Origin: Schistocerca nitens
Taxonomy: Eukaryota; Arthropoda; Insecta; Orthoptera; Acrididae
NCBI RefSeq assembly: GCF_023898315.1
Contig: NC_064622.1
Coordinates: 277,627,503 to 277,691,502 of the forward strand
Length of the DNA stretch: 64,000 nucleotides
Direction: 5' to 3'
Shown: positions 21,722-32,929 of the stretch, piece by piece
Position numbering within the stretch: the first letter of the stretch is position 1
Layout: each line of letters begins with the position of its first letter
Notes under the pieces: generated by a model
What the model was told of the DNA's origin: nothing
Database searches by the model: none
What the model saw: the letters and a program-made list of their open reading frames with translations, nothing else
Position numbers and translations under genes: made by a program

Positions 21722-22512
21722 CTTCACTATCTGAATAATTTCTTTTATCTCATTAAACATTTCTTCAATCTCTTTGTCATCTGTGGAGCTAGTTGGCATA
21801 TAAACTTGTACTGCTGTGGTAGGTGTGGGCTTTGTGTCCATCTTGGCCACAATAATGCGTTCAATATACTGTTCATAGTAGCTTACCTGCGCACCTATGT
21901 TTTTTATTCATTTATAACCTGCTCCTACATTACCCCTATTTGAGTTTGTATTTATAGCCCTGTATTCACCTAATCAGAAGTCTTGTTCCTCGTGCCACTA
22001 AACTTCACTAATTCCCAGTATATCTAATTTTAACCTAACCATTTCCCTTTTTAAATTTTCTAGCCTGCCTACCCAATTAAGGGATCTAGCATTCCACCTT
22101 CTGAACAGAAGAACGCCAGTTTTCTTTCTTCTGATAACGACATCCTCCTGAGTAGTCCCCACCTGAAGACCTGAATGGGGGCTTTTCCTCCGGAATATTT
22201 TACCCAAGAGGGCGCCATTATCATATAACCGTACAGTAAAGCTGCATGCCTTTGGGAAAAGCTACAGCTGCAGTTTCCCCTTGCTGTAAGTCGTTCGCAG
22301 TACCAGCACAGCAAGGCCGTTTTGGTTTATATTACAAGGCCAGATCAGTCAATCATCCAGCCTGTTGCCCCTGCAACTTTTGAAAAGGCTGCTGCCCTCT
22401 TCAGGAACCACACGTTTGTCTGGCATCTCAATAGATACCCCTCCGTTGTGGTTGCACCTGCGTGACGGATCTGTATCGCTGAGGCACGCAAGCCTCCCCA
22501 CCAACGGCAAGG

Positions 22513-22740
22513 GGTTGGGTTGGGTTGTTTTGGGGAGGAGACCAAACAGCTAGGTCATCGGTCTCATCGGATTAGGGAAGGCAGTCGGCTGTGCCCTTTT
22601 AAAGGAACCACCCAGGAATTTGCCTGGAGCAATTTAGGGAAATCACGGAAAACGTAAATCAGGATGGCCGTACGCGGGATTGAACCGTCGTCCTCCCGAA
22701 TGCGAGTCAGTGTGCTAACCACTGCGCCACCTCGCTCGGT
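22513..22740 (-). repeat. tRNA-derived SINE, family 4
   Basis: Reading on the minus strand, the head ACCGAGCGAGGTGGCGCAGT contains an A box (TGGCGCAGTGG), followed by a B box (GGTTCAATCCC) and a body with TTTTCCGTGATTTCCCTAAA and GATGAGACCGATGACC. The perfect 12-bp target duplication CCAACGGCAAGG (22501-22512 and 22741-22752) splits the RTE leader. Confidence 0.95.
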
Positions 22741-22779
22741 CCAACGGCAAGGCCCAAGGTTCACGGGGAAGATAAATGT

Positions 22780-25700
22780 TGTGTCCGCGCTTATAAAATG
22801 CGCAGAAAAGCATTAAAATAACGTTTTAAGAAGTTTAAATTTCAAAAACACCCGCCCCCGCACCCTCCTCTGTGGAGGGTCACAGTACCAGAAGCTGCTT
22901 TTTCATAATGTAAGCACTGAACTTACAGAAAAACGCTACAAACTTATGTATCAGCCCTTTTGTATTATAGTTTTAAGTGATGTCCTTAGGTAGATGGTTC
23001 TGAGCCATGTAATAGTAAGCTCGCGGACATGACTCGTATACTATGCTACTGACGTTCTCATATGTGACGAAAGTTTAACTACACTAGATTAGACGTATCT
23101 GCTTTTTGGCAGCTATTTTCCTTATCGATTTAGTGGAGTTATACACACAAGTATTCATGTTTTTGAAGCAAGAACAAAGATGCCCTTAATCGTCTATGTG
23201 TACGTAAGTCAGATTCAAAATCGTGTGCGTGTCTGTCAGTACAGAAATACACACTTAAACCGTCATATAAATCACTAGAAGTGAGAACATGTGTTCATTA
23301 TATTCCGTATAAATACAGTAAATAGTCAAGCCCTAGTATATACAATATATTTGAGTTCCATACGGGGACAAACACAATGATGTTTGTTTTAAAAACCCAA
23401 GTGAAACGCAAGATAAATGCTATCATGGACAATATGCAGAGGTCCTTGACTAAGGTGAAGCTTTGAAACACTCTTCTAATCTAGCAAACCAATACGGACG
23501 CAAGACTAGTAATCAAACAGTGAACTGTGATTTTCCACTTACATTATCTGAACCTGTCGTGCGATGTGAAAGACTCAAAAGTTGAGAAGAGCTGGAAGAA
23601 CTGCTATCACAAATACTCACACGCGAGGTCTCTGTGAAGTACAGGAATTACTACAGCCACATTGTTTCAAGCACACGACAATATTGACGGTACTCCGCCA
23701 CGCGTGAATGCGAGCTGTGAAAATACGTGGTGTCATGTTTAAAACATGCCTTACTAAAACACTAAAGCAGTGCCTGTAGTGGACCATGAAAACATACGTA
23801 TTAATAATCTTTCGTAGTATTTACTACCAATTGTAAACAGTGCAGTTAATTTAGACTGTTAAATGAAGTACATAGGTCAATGAACTGTGAACATGCTTAC
23901 CTAAAACCAAAAACAAACCTTAGTCCCCACAATAAACAGGGATCTCTATGCATAAATAAAATGTATATATATTTGATAAATTTATCTTTAATGTAAAATA
24001 CAAAGTTATTTTTGTACTAACAAGATTCTATTCCGGAAAGTCATAATGTAAGTTTTGTGTCACACCCCACTAACAGAAATGTTCAACTGTTTAATGTACC
24101 CTTATTTTATAAGCTGCACAACTAACCTGTCCTGAGACTTGGAACCATTTACCAAACCACCAGGCTACTCATCCGATTTCTTTCCTGCCTACCAAGAGTC
24201 CAGACATCCATCACCAATATTAATCTTCCTGATGGGTTCCACATCACTTCAGCTCAACAGAAAATCACATCCACAGCAATTATCAGCCAGATCTTTATAA
24301 ACCAAACAATCTATCCTTGCAACATGGCCAGCAAATCTCTTGTTATACAATAAATGGTATCAGCTTTTAAAATAATTGTAACAAATAAAATTTTCGCTGT
24401 TCAAGCATAAACGCGACAGTAGAACTGCAGGAAAATTGAATATTCTTTTTAGGTTCTCTAATCACAACAATAATTATTCTCATATGAATGTGTTAAAATC
24501 CTGTCAAACGTATAACCATGAACTGTCTTCATGAAACAATAAGCATATGAAGTTACTATTAAGTGTATCCAGAATCAACATCAAAAATTGTACCTTGGTA
24601 ATTGACTACAAGGTATGAACTGTGTAAATTACGGAAAAGAATCTGTCACAAATATAATTCAATAAGAGTCATGTACAAACAAATCGCAAATATCAATGAT
24701 ACGATTTTACACAAGCTGACAGTTGTTGAAAACGTCAAGTCTGGAGACCTGCCTAGGTGTTCCATGAACAGCAGCAATCTATTTCAATCCTTATGATCAT
24801 CCTTGATAAAATAAATATTTATAATGTGCTGTGTATTCTAACAACTGTTAACAACAATCAGAATTAAATGTGAAAGTAAACTCAATGTTGTAAGTGAGAT
24901 AAATAGAGTGTATATTACTCCCAAATTCAAGGGGGCAATATAGAGTTATTTTATGTGTAATCCCCCTTACACTGACCAAGAACGTAAATTCACAATGATT
25001 CTCATACGTAACATTCTAACTGTTTATCATTATGTATTCATTAAGAAATAATATACACATATTATAATTCATTAGTGTCGATGCCAAGTAAGTGGTAGAG
25101 TGATACAATAGAAATCAGTCTTGGTGTAAAAACTGTATCTGTGATAGTCATCGACACACTGACATTGTTTTATGCATGTCTTTCTTCTCCTCCTGGATGC
25201 TGTATACAGTAGATGTAAGTGTTATGTGGTTTGTTACTACCTGAAATTATAACCATTGTGTAAGTTAAAACTGCTTTTATTTCATTCTTGATTATACCAA
25301 CATTCCTTTCCTGATAAATGAAATCCTAATACAATATTTAGCCATTCAAACTGAGATTGAAATGATATGTTTGATGATACAAACTGTACTTGCATCTTCC
25401 AACGAGATCCAATAACCTTGTTATCAAAGTATTTTTACATGCGTGTGAAAATATTAGTTAAATTACGCAGTCAAGAATCATCGACTGAACTGCCAACCAA
25501 CATAGTACTTTGGCCTGTACTATCCGGAACTGATAAAATTTAGCGAAGGAGAATGACTTAATTGGAAATATTAAAAGTAAAATCCTATATTTAAATGATT
25601 CCACCATTCTGTTAAGCAAAGAAAGTCAGCTCCATAGAATTCTTGAAGTCTTTCCTTCTGATGATTATTTTAAATTTCACAAATATATTAAAAGCTAATT

Positions 25701-26640
25701 AAAGCAGAAAAGGAACGCTTCAGCATCTCCAAAGTGGCGAGTACAGGGCGTTATGCGACGAATTTCGAATTCCGAGAAATGCCAAAACGTCACTGTAATG
25801 TCACTGGTCAATCTGAGCTGTCAGAAAAGCAAGGTGGTTAGAACATCCTTCTGTACTTCGCTGCAATGAAATCTCGTTTCTTTAAATGCTACCACGTCAG
25901 TTTACTGTCTTCTGGAATTTTATATTAGTTTTCGTTTTTTTTCTAAATGAAATCTGTGCATGCAGTATTTGTGGTTCTCAGCTAAGTTTTGAACATTAAT
26001 AATTGATAAAGCACCTTAGTATCCTGGATGGGTTTTATCATATGCACTGAATGCAGTAGATAAATAGTAGCTACTCTAACTAGAAGCTTGAACTTGGTCA
26101 TCTTACCCATCTCAACAACTTGCCCCTGAGTCACCTGTTTTAATTACCAGTCTAAGAGGTGATCCATACATTGGTAACATAATGGAAATAAAAGCAATTG
26201 CCATGTAATTTGAAAACGTTTATGCAACTGATATGACTGTTTTCCTGTTACAGATGTTGCAGCATCAATCAATATTTTACAACTAAGAAGCTACAAAAAA
26301 ACTTTCTAAACTTACTTAATATGGTAGGAGAGACTGAAGCAAAGAGGGGGTACTCAGAATACTTGAGGTAATAAAAACAACAACCATAGTCAGAGGTTTT
26401 TGAAAAAATTAAGATGTAATTGTACACTATTACAGCTAAGAGTGAAATACAAACATATTTGTTTTATATGTTCACTTATGTACAACAATGCCCTCTTTAA
26501 TATAACGACAATAGCCAACAAGGGTTTACTAGTGGTGCTTGATGAGTCAGTCTTTGCGTAGCCCACAAACATGGACAGTTTCACTGTCTTCATGTTCTCC
26601 TCTTCGCACAGGAGCAATAAACCCATATTTTGCGTACCCA
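22780..26640. other. Unassigned AT-rich region
   Basis: Almost 4 kb without a recognised element. Open frames are short (24602-24796, 26390-26653) and featureless. It may be unique intergenic or intronic DNA; no splice-bounded coding exon could be supported. Confidence 0.4.
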
Positions 26641-26659
26641 GCACTGAATACATCTGTTA

Positions 26660-27116
26660 GTAGAGTGTGAGCACTTGTTCAGTAGAAGAGACGTGTTTCA
26701 AAGTACCAAAGATGAAGAAGTGCTCATATCTCTTAAGGTATGCGCCTTAGAGCCTATGTTTACTTAGATTCTTTTGTGTCTAGTGTCGTCTACTTTGAAC
26801 TGTACGCGTTTATGCTGACGTGCAAACTTAAGTGCAGGTGATTACTATTGTTAATATTTAATTTTTGTGCCGTCTCTGACTTATATTCAAGATTTAAATG
26901 AGTTTGAACATGATGTTGTAGTCAGCGCACGAGCAATGGGACACAACGTTTCTGAGGTGGCTATACAGTGGGGATTTTCCCATACGATCATTTCACAAAT
27001 GTGCTGTGAATATCAGGAATCCGGTAAAACATCAAATCTCTGGCGTCGCTGCAAATTTATTCAAGATGACTGACCCAAGAGGCTGCAATAAAAGTGGAAA
27101 CGTCGCAATGACATCA
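26660..27116 (+). pseudogene. Tc1-like 5' leader and N-terminal HTH, truncated
   Basis: The leader (AAGAAGTGCTCATATCTCTT, GTATGCGCCTTAGAGCC) is one I recall from a common orthopteran Tc1. The frame from 26867 reads LNEFEHDVVVSARAMGHNVS and IISQMCCEYQESGKTSNLW, the paired-type DNA-binding domain at the start of Tc1 transposases. It ends at 27116 where a LINE 3' tail begins; the catalytic domain is absent. Confidence 0.75.
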
Positions 27117-27892
27117 TTAGATTAGATTAGATTAGATTAGTACTTGTTCCATCGATCATGAATACGACACTTCGTAATGATTGGAACATGTCAGGTTAAT
27201 AAAAGGTGTCTACACAAGATATTACATTAGACAAAATATTACATGACACTCAATTTTTTTATTTTTATTTTATTTTATTTTATTTTTTTTTTTTTGAGGT
27301 TGGGAAATTACCCACTTACTATATCCAAAAATTCATCTAATGAGTAGAAGGAGATGCCATTAAGAAATTTTTTTAATTTCCTTCTAAATGTTATATGGCT
27401 ATCTGTCAGACTTTTGATGCTATTAGGTAAGAGACCAAAGACTTTTGTGGCAGCATAATTTACCCCCTTCTGAACCAAAGTTAGATTTAACCTTGAGTAG
27501 TGAAGATCATCCTTTCTCCTAGTGTTGTGAAGATCATCCTTTCTCCTAGTGTTGTAGCCATGTACACTGCTATTACTTTTGAATTCATTCAGATTGTTAA
27601 TAACAAATTTCATAAGAGAATATATATATTGTGAGGCTACAATGAAGATTTATAGCTCTTTAAATAAGTGTCTGCAGGATGATCTTGGATGAGCTCCAGC
27701 AATTATTCTGATTACACGCTTTTGTGCAATGAACACTCTTTTACTCAATGAGTTACCCCAGAATATGATGCTATACAAAAGCAGAGAATGAAAATAGGCG
27801 TGGTAAGCTAATTTACTCAGATGTATATCGCCAAAATTTGCAATGACCCTAATAGCATAAGTAGCTGAACTCACACGTTTCAGCATGGTGGG
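27117..27892 (-). pseudogene. 5'-truncated LINE 3' end (jockey/CR1-like)
   Basis: The minus strand reads YHAYFHSLLLYSIIFWGNS, KRVIRIIAGAHPRSSCRHLF, VHGYNTRRKDDLH and NYAATKVFGLLPNSIKSL, the C-terminal tail domain shared by many insect LINEs. The 3' end carries a TAATC-type repeat tail (27117-27140) after a T-rich stretch. A 27-bp unit is tandemly duplicated in frame at 27500-27553. Confidence 0.8.
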
Positions 27893-28520
27893 AAGCTCAA
27901 ATTTTGGCGGGTATATAGGTCAATTGGGCTACCTCCACTAACTTAAACCCCTCCCCTCCCCCTCCCAAGAAATGCCGGGAAGTTCAAATTCTGACAAGGG
28001 AAAAAAGGGCTCTTGGGTTACCTCCACTAACCTAAGAAAATGGTGGGAGAAAGGTCACTTGGGCTACCTTCACTAACCTAAGTCATCCGACCGCCACCTC
28101 TTCCTAGGAATTGATGGGGAAAGGACTCAGCACATGCTGGGCTGCTGGAAAGGATCGACTTAAGTCGTTATTTTGCACGCAATCTTTATTTAAACAATTT
28201 GAAGGAGTAGCTCCATCAGTGTGTTCACCATTAGTTCTGGAGTCCAACTGACCTATTGCATAGTACCGCAACCAGAGGGCGTTATCGTCCCTTCCATGAC
28301 TTAATCCAAGATGGCGGTCTGTGGGAAAAATGGCGGGAAAAGTACTCAGCCTGTTCTGGGCTGCTGGAGAGGAAGGGGAGCACTTTATTCATTTTGGAAC
28401 AATTTATTTAGGGATGGATTTCTTGTAGTTTATTTATTACACTCATACAAAACACTCACTCTGAAATGCTTTGGGTCACAATACACAGCCTACAGACCTG
28501 CAAACTACTTGTAAGTCACC
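27893..28520. repeat. Degenerate repeated blocks (GGGCTACCTCCACTAAC)
   Basis: Variants of TTGGGCTACCTCCACTAACC occur three times between about 27925 and 28080, each near a GGTGGGA or GGAAG motif. GGGCTGCTGGAAAGG and GGGCTGCTGGAGAGG occur near 28139 and 28358. It looks like an old tandem array or duplicated element; no coding content. Confidence 0.5.
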
Positions 28521-28900
28521 AAAGTAATGCAGTACACTAATGTGCAGACACGAGAACGACTCGTAAATTGTCAAAATAATGCATGTAGTAAAACACTCTG
28601 AAGACACGCTCAGTGATTCTAAACTGTCCAAATAATGCATAGCACATCCTACAGACCTGTTCACAAAATAATGCAACAGACCCATCCACTTGAAATTGTC
28701 AAAATAATGGGTATATAACACTCTGCCAACACGCTCACAACGCTTAAACAGGCGAAAATAATGTAGTGTACAAACACTCATTGCATGTAAAAAACGCTTT
28801 TGAACTATCGTCAACTGCAACATATCAGACGCTCTAATGCGCGCATGTGCCACCGCTGTTATGAGCCACTGTTGGACGGACAAATGCAGGGGTGTGAGCC
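28500..28900. repeat. Degenerate satellite-like array with an AAATAATGCA core
   Basis: Six AA(A/G)TAATG(C/T)A-type cores appear at roughly 45-60 bp spacing between 28510 and 28770, usually preceded by GTCA or GTCC and followed by ACACTCT / ACACGCTC. Because it is repetitive it keeps a 135-codon minus-strand frame open (28476-28883) with recurrent LHYF; I treat that frame as a by-product. Confidence 0.55.
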
Positions 28901-28939
28901 ATTGCTCTCAGGCTGCTGTCACCTACAGCCAACAGGTAC

Positions 28940-29400
28940 ACGTCGCATCTGTTTTCGGGTATACAGTTAGAATTCTTCGAGTGTTATACTGACATCACAT
29001 GTCTATGTAAATAAGAGCCAGGTCACCCTCTGGACTCGCATGTGTTTACCATTGCTCATGTGATGCCTCTCTACCTGCAGCCCCGTGAACATCTTTGCCA
29101 AGAAACTCACCCTCACAGATGCAGCTAAAAGGATTTTCAATTTTATACTGACGTCACAGAAATAGAAACCTGTTCCAATGCTCCCAGAATAGCACAGGGT
29201 GCACTGTTCCTAGCGATTCTAAGGGGACATGCGAGATGCATTTAGCCATGCACGCGTTTACCTGCCCTGCATGGCTGATGCATCGCCATGAAATGTTCAC
29301 GTAGCAACTCACCACTGCAGGTGCATCTAAAATGTTCTCAATGTTATACTGGCTATGTAAATAAGAGCCAAGTCGACCTCTCAGAAATTGTAAAGTGTTG
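28940..29400. repeat. Duplicated segments around TATGTAAATAAGAGCCA
   Basis: TTATACTGAC, CTATGTAAATAAGAGCCA and AACTCACC...GCAGCTAAAA-type blocks recur near 28984-29020, 29106-29155 and 29307-29372 in shared order. This suggests an old duplication of a unit of about 150-350 bp. The rest to 30028 has a 116-codon plus-strand frame (29736-30086) with no recognised motif. Confidence 0.5.
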
Positions 29401-30028
29401 CAGAAATAATTAACAATTGCTTTTGTAGGAACTTTCATGATGTCTCACCTTGTCCGCATGGAAATTCTTCTTCTAACAGAATCTGTTTACGAAACTAGCC
29501 CAGAATAATGCCGAATGCATTCCTCCTGATGGTCCTAACGTGGCACCCCGTCCATCACATGTTACCCTTCTTGGAAATCGTTAAGTTCTGCTTTCAACAA
29601 ACATCTCCGAACTGCAAACATTCTCACCACTATTAGAGGCTCCTGTGTCCTGGCACAAAGGGTGTCTTGTGAATGAATGGAGCATTATGATCGGCTCTTA
29701 CTGAATTTACCCGCCAAATTACTGATGCTGCCGGTGTGGAAGCACTGTCCGCCTTTTTCTTTCTGCAGACGAAATTTCCAGTGGCAAAACTATTTTGTAC
29801 AGATCGCCATATTGCACTGACAGTTAAACCCTGCAAAAGCGACCCACAGATCATCAAATATGAAAAGATTCTTACTCAATTACACTGCTCTGTGACTGAG
29901 GATGGAAGCTTGAATATTAGAGTGTGGAACTTATCTCCAACCCGACAATATATCACCGCATGCCGAGTCGATGTAGTAAATATACAGTTCGTATTCTTTG
30001 CCATACAAAATCACCCCTTTTGCGTCAT

Positions 30029-32608
30029 TCATATAGCTGTCGACCTACAGACGCTTGTACATATAATGCAAAGACAGACAGCATAAGCACATGCACTGTT
30101 ACACAGCTCTGCCACTGAGGACGCTTTCCTTGCCATTGCCAGTCTACATTTTGTATCCTCTCTACTTCGACCATCATCAGTTATTTTGCTCCCCAAATAG
30201 CAAAACTCCTTTACTACTTCAAGTGTCTCATTTCCTAATCTAATCCCCTCAGCATCTCCCGATTTAATTTGACTACATTCCATTATCCTCGTTTTGCTTT
30301 TGTTGATGTTCATCTTATATCCTCCTTTCAAGACACTGTCCATTCCGTTGTTCAACTGCTCTTCCAAGTCCTTTGCTGTCTCTGACAAAATTACAATGTC
30401 ATCGGCGAACCTCAAAGTTTTTACTTCTTCTCCGTGAATTTTAATACCTACTCCAAATTTTTCTTTTGTTTCCTTTACTGCTTGCTCAATATACAGATTG
30501 AATAACATCGGGGAGAAGCTACAACCCTGTCTCACTCCTTTCCCATCCACTGCTTCCCTTTCATGCCCCTCGACTCTTATAACTGCCATATGGTTTCTGT
30601 ACAAATTGTAAATAGCCTTTCGCTCCCTGTATTTTACCCCTGTCACCTTCAGAATTTGAAAGAGAGTATTCCAGTTAACGTTGTCAAAAGCTTTCTCTAA
30701 GTCTACAAATGCTAGAAACGTAGGTTTGCCTTTTCTTAATCTTTCTTCTAAGATAAGTCGTAAAGTTAGTATTGCCTCACGTGTTCCAACATTTCTACGG
30801 AATCCAAACTGATCTTCCCCGAGGTCCGCTTCTACCAGTTTTTCCATTCGTCTGTAAAGAATTCGCGTTAGCATTTTGCAGCTGTGACTTATTAAACTGA
30901 TAGTTCGGTAATTTTCACATCTGTCAACACCTGCTTTCTTAGGGATTGGAATTATTATATTCTTCTTGAAGTCTGTGGGTATTTCGCCTGTTTCATACAT
31001 CTTGCTCACCAGATGGTAGAGTTTTGTCATGACTGGCTCTCCCAAGGCCATCAGTAGTTCTAATGGAATGTTATCTACTCCCGGGGCCTTGTTTCGACTC
31101 AGGTCTTTCAGTGCTCTGTCAAACTCTTCACGCAGTATCTTATCTCCCATCTCATCTTCATCTACATCCTCTTCCATTTCCATAATATTGTCCTCAAGTA
31201 CATCGCCCTTGTATAAACCCTCTATATACTCCTTCCACCTTTCTGCTTTCCCTTCTTTGCTTTGAACTGGGTTGCCATCTGAGCTCTTGATATTCATACA
31301 AGTGGTTCTCTTCTCTCCAAAGGTCTCTTTAATTTTCCTGTAGGCAGTATCTATCTTACCCCTGGTGAGACAAGCCTCTACATCCTTACATTTGTCCTCT
31401 AACCATCCCTGCTTAGCCATTTTGCACTTCCTGTCGATCTCATTTTTGAGACGTTTGTATTCCTTTTTGCCTGCTTCATTTACTGCATTTTTATATTTTC
31501 TCCTTTCATCAATTAAATTCAATATTTCTTCTGTTACCCAAGGATTTCTACTAGCCCTCGTCTTTTTACCTACTTGGTCCTCTGCTGCCTTCACTACTTC
31601 ATCCCTCAGAGCTACCCATTCTTCTTCTACTGTATTTCTTTCCCCCATTCCTGTCAATTGTTCCCTTATGCTCTCCCTGAAACTCTCTACAACCTCTGGT
31701 TCTTTCAGTTTATCCAGGTCCCATCTCCTTAAATTCCCACCTTTTTGCAGTTTCTTCAGTTTCAATCTGCAGGTCATAACCAATAGATTGTGGTCAGAAT
31801 CCACATCTGCCCCTGGAAATGTCTTACAATTTAAAACCTGGTTCCTAAATCTCTGTCTTACCATTATATAATCTATCTGATACCTTTTAGTATCTCCAGG
31901 ATTCTTCCAGGTATACAACCTTCTTTTATGATTCTTGAACCAAGTGTTAGCTATGATTAAGTTATGCTCTGTGCAAATTTCTACAAGGCGGCTTCCTCTT
32001 TCATTTCTTCCCCCCAATCCATATTCACCTACTACGTTTCCTTGTCTCCCTTTTCCTACTGACGAATTCCAGTCGTCCATGACTATTAAATTTTCGTCTC
32101 CCTTCACTACCTGAATAATTTCTTTTATATCGTCATACATTTCATCAATTTCTTCATCATCTGCAGAGATAGTTGGCATATAAACTTGTACTACTGTAGT
32201 AGGCATGGGCTTTGTGTCTATCTTGGCCACAATAATGCGTTCACTATGCTGTTTGTAGTAGCTAACCCGCACTCCTATTTTTTTATTCATTATTAAACCT
32301 AATCCTGCATTACCCCTATTTGATTTTGTATTTATAACCCTGTAATCACCTGACCAAAAGTCTTGTTCCTCCTGCCACCGAACTTCACTAATTCCCACTA
32401 TATCTAACTTTAACCTATCCATTTCCCTTTTTAAATTTTCTAACCTACCTGCCCGATTAAGGGCTCTGACAATCCACGCTCCGATCCATAGAACGCCAGT
32501 TTTCTTTCTCCTGATAACGACGTCCTCTTGAGTAGTCCCCGCCCGGAGATCCGAATGGGGGACTATTTTACCTCCGGAATATTTTACCCAAGAGGACGCC
32601 ATCATCAT
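30029..32608 (-). CDS. RTE-like LINE endonuclease-reverse transcriptase, 859 codons, 3'-truncated
   Basis: One uninterrupted frame encodes an APE-type endonuclease followed by a reverse transcriptase, the enzymes of target-primed retroposition. Visible motifs include KTGVLWIGAWIVRALNRAG (about residue 36), KLDIVGISEVRW, VMDDWNSSVG (about 174), TWKNPGDTKRYQIDYI, ADVDSDHNLLV (about 270), EDQFGFRRNVGTRE (about 600), AFVDLEKAFD (about 636), GVRQGCSFSPMLF and TLRFADDIVILSE (YxDD equivalent, about 733). Homology stops after CRLAMARKASS (about 831); the last 28 residues come from unrelated flanking sequence and the normal C-terminal domain is missing. The endonuclease has D for G in G-D-W-N compared with the copy at 20.8-22.8 kb. 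The start chosen is the first ATG of three in a row. Confidence 0.9.
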   Translation of the reverse strand: MMMASSWVKYSGGKIVPHSDLRAGTTQEDVVIRRKKTGVLWIGAWIVRALNRAGRLENLKREMDRLKLDIVGISEVRWQEEQDFWSGDYRVINTKSNRGNAGLGLIMNKKIGVRVSYYKQHSERIIVAKIDTKPMPTTVVQVYMPTISADDEEIDEMYDDIKEIIQVVKGDENLIVMDDWNSSVGKGRQGNVVGEYGLGGRNERGSRLVEICTEHNLIIANTWFKNHKRRLYTWKNPGDTKRYQIDYIMVRQRFRNQVLNCKTFPGADVDSDHNLLVMTCRLKLKKLQKGGNLRRWDLDKLKEPEVVESFRESIREQLTGMGERNTVEEEWVALRDEVVKAAEDQVGKKTRASRNPWVTEEILNLIDERRKYKNAVNEAGKKEYKRLKNEIDRKCKMAKQGWLEDKCKDVEACLTRGKIDTAYRKIKETFGEKRTTCMNIKSSDGNPVQSKEGKAERWKEYIEGLYKGDVLEDNIMEMEEDVDEDEMGDKILREEFDRALKDLSRNKAPGVDNIPLELLMALGEPVMTKLYHLVSKMYETGEIPTDFKKNIIIPIPKKAGVDRCENYRTISLISHSCKMLTRILYRRMEKLVEADLGEDQFGFRRNVGTREAILTLRLILEERLRKGKPTFLAFVDLEKAFDNVNWNTLFQILKVTGVKYRERKAIYNLYRNHMAVIRVEGHEREAVDGKGVRQGCSFSPMLFNLYIEQAVKETKEKFGVGIKIHGEEVKTLRFADDIVILSETAKDLEEQLNNGMDSVLKGGYKMNINKSKTRIMECSQIKSGDAEGIRLGNETLEVVKEFCYLGSKITDDGRSREDTKCRLAMARKASSVAELCNSACAYAVCLCIICTSVCRSTAI

Positions 32609-32925
32609 TTAATCATACAGTAAAGCTGCATGTCCACGGGAAAAATTACGGCTGTAGTTTCCCCTTGCTTTCAGCCGTTCGCAGTACCAGCACAGCAAGG
32701 CCGTTTTGGTTAATGTTACAAGGCCAGATCAGTCAATCATCCAGACTGTTGCCCCTGCAACTACTGAAAAGGCTGCTGCCCCTCTTCAGGAACCACATGT
32801 TTGTCTGGCCTCTCAACAGATACCCCTCCGTTGTGGTTGCACCTACGGTACGGCCATCTGTATCGCTGAGGCACGCAAGCCTCCCCACCAACGGCAAGGT
32901 CCATGGTTCATGTGGGGGGAAATAT
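32609..32925 (-). promoter_or_regulatory. 5' leader of the RTE-like LINE
   Basis: About 315 bp upstream of the ORF are nearly the same as the region upstream of the second copy (22310-22512 and 22741-22770), including TTGCCGTTGGTGGGGAGGC near the start (minus strand) and GGCCTTGCTGTGCTGGTACT. Conservation to one point suggests a shared full-length 5' end, and so an internal promoter here, as expected for a LINE leader. Confidence 0.65.
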
Positions 32926-32929
32926 AAAT

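Larger units (their letters stand above)
20776..22770 (-). pseudogene. RTE-like LINE, second copy: 5' leader and endonuclease, disrupted
   Basis: Matches the 5' half of the copy at 30029-32925. After the leader it reads WVKYSGGK, TTQEDVVIRRKKTGVL, GRLENLKREMVRLKLDI, LGDWNSTVGKG (catalytic G-D-W-N intact here) and HNLIIVNTWFKNHERRL. Frames are broken, two SINEs are inserted, and the copy is cut at 20776 before the RT. The sequence shared with the other copy extends upstream of the ORF to about 22770 on the plus-strand scale, interrupted by the SINE at 22513-22740. Confidence 0.85.

Noticed and set aside
28476-28883. 135-codon minus-strand protein with recurring LHYF
   Set aside because: The recurrence follows from the degenerate tandem DNA repeat; no domain or start context supports a protein.
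31365-31871. 168-codon plus-strand open frame
   Set aside because: Antisense to the RTE-like ORF; it lies wholly within coding sequence on the other strand.
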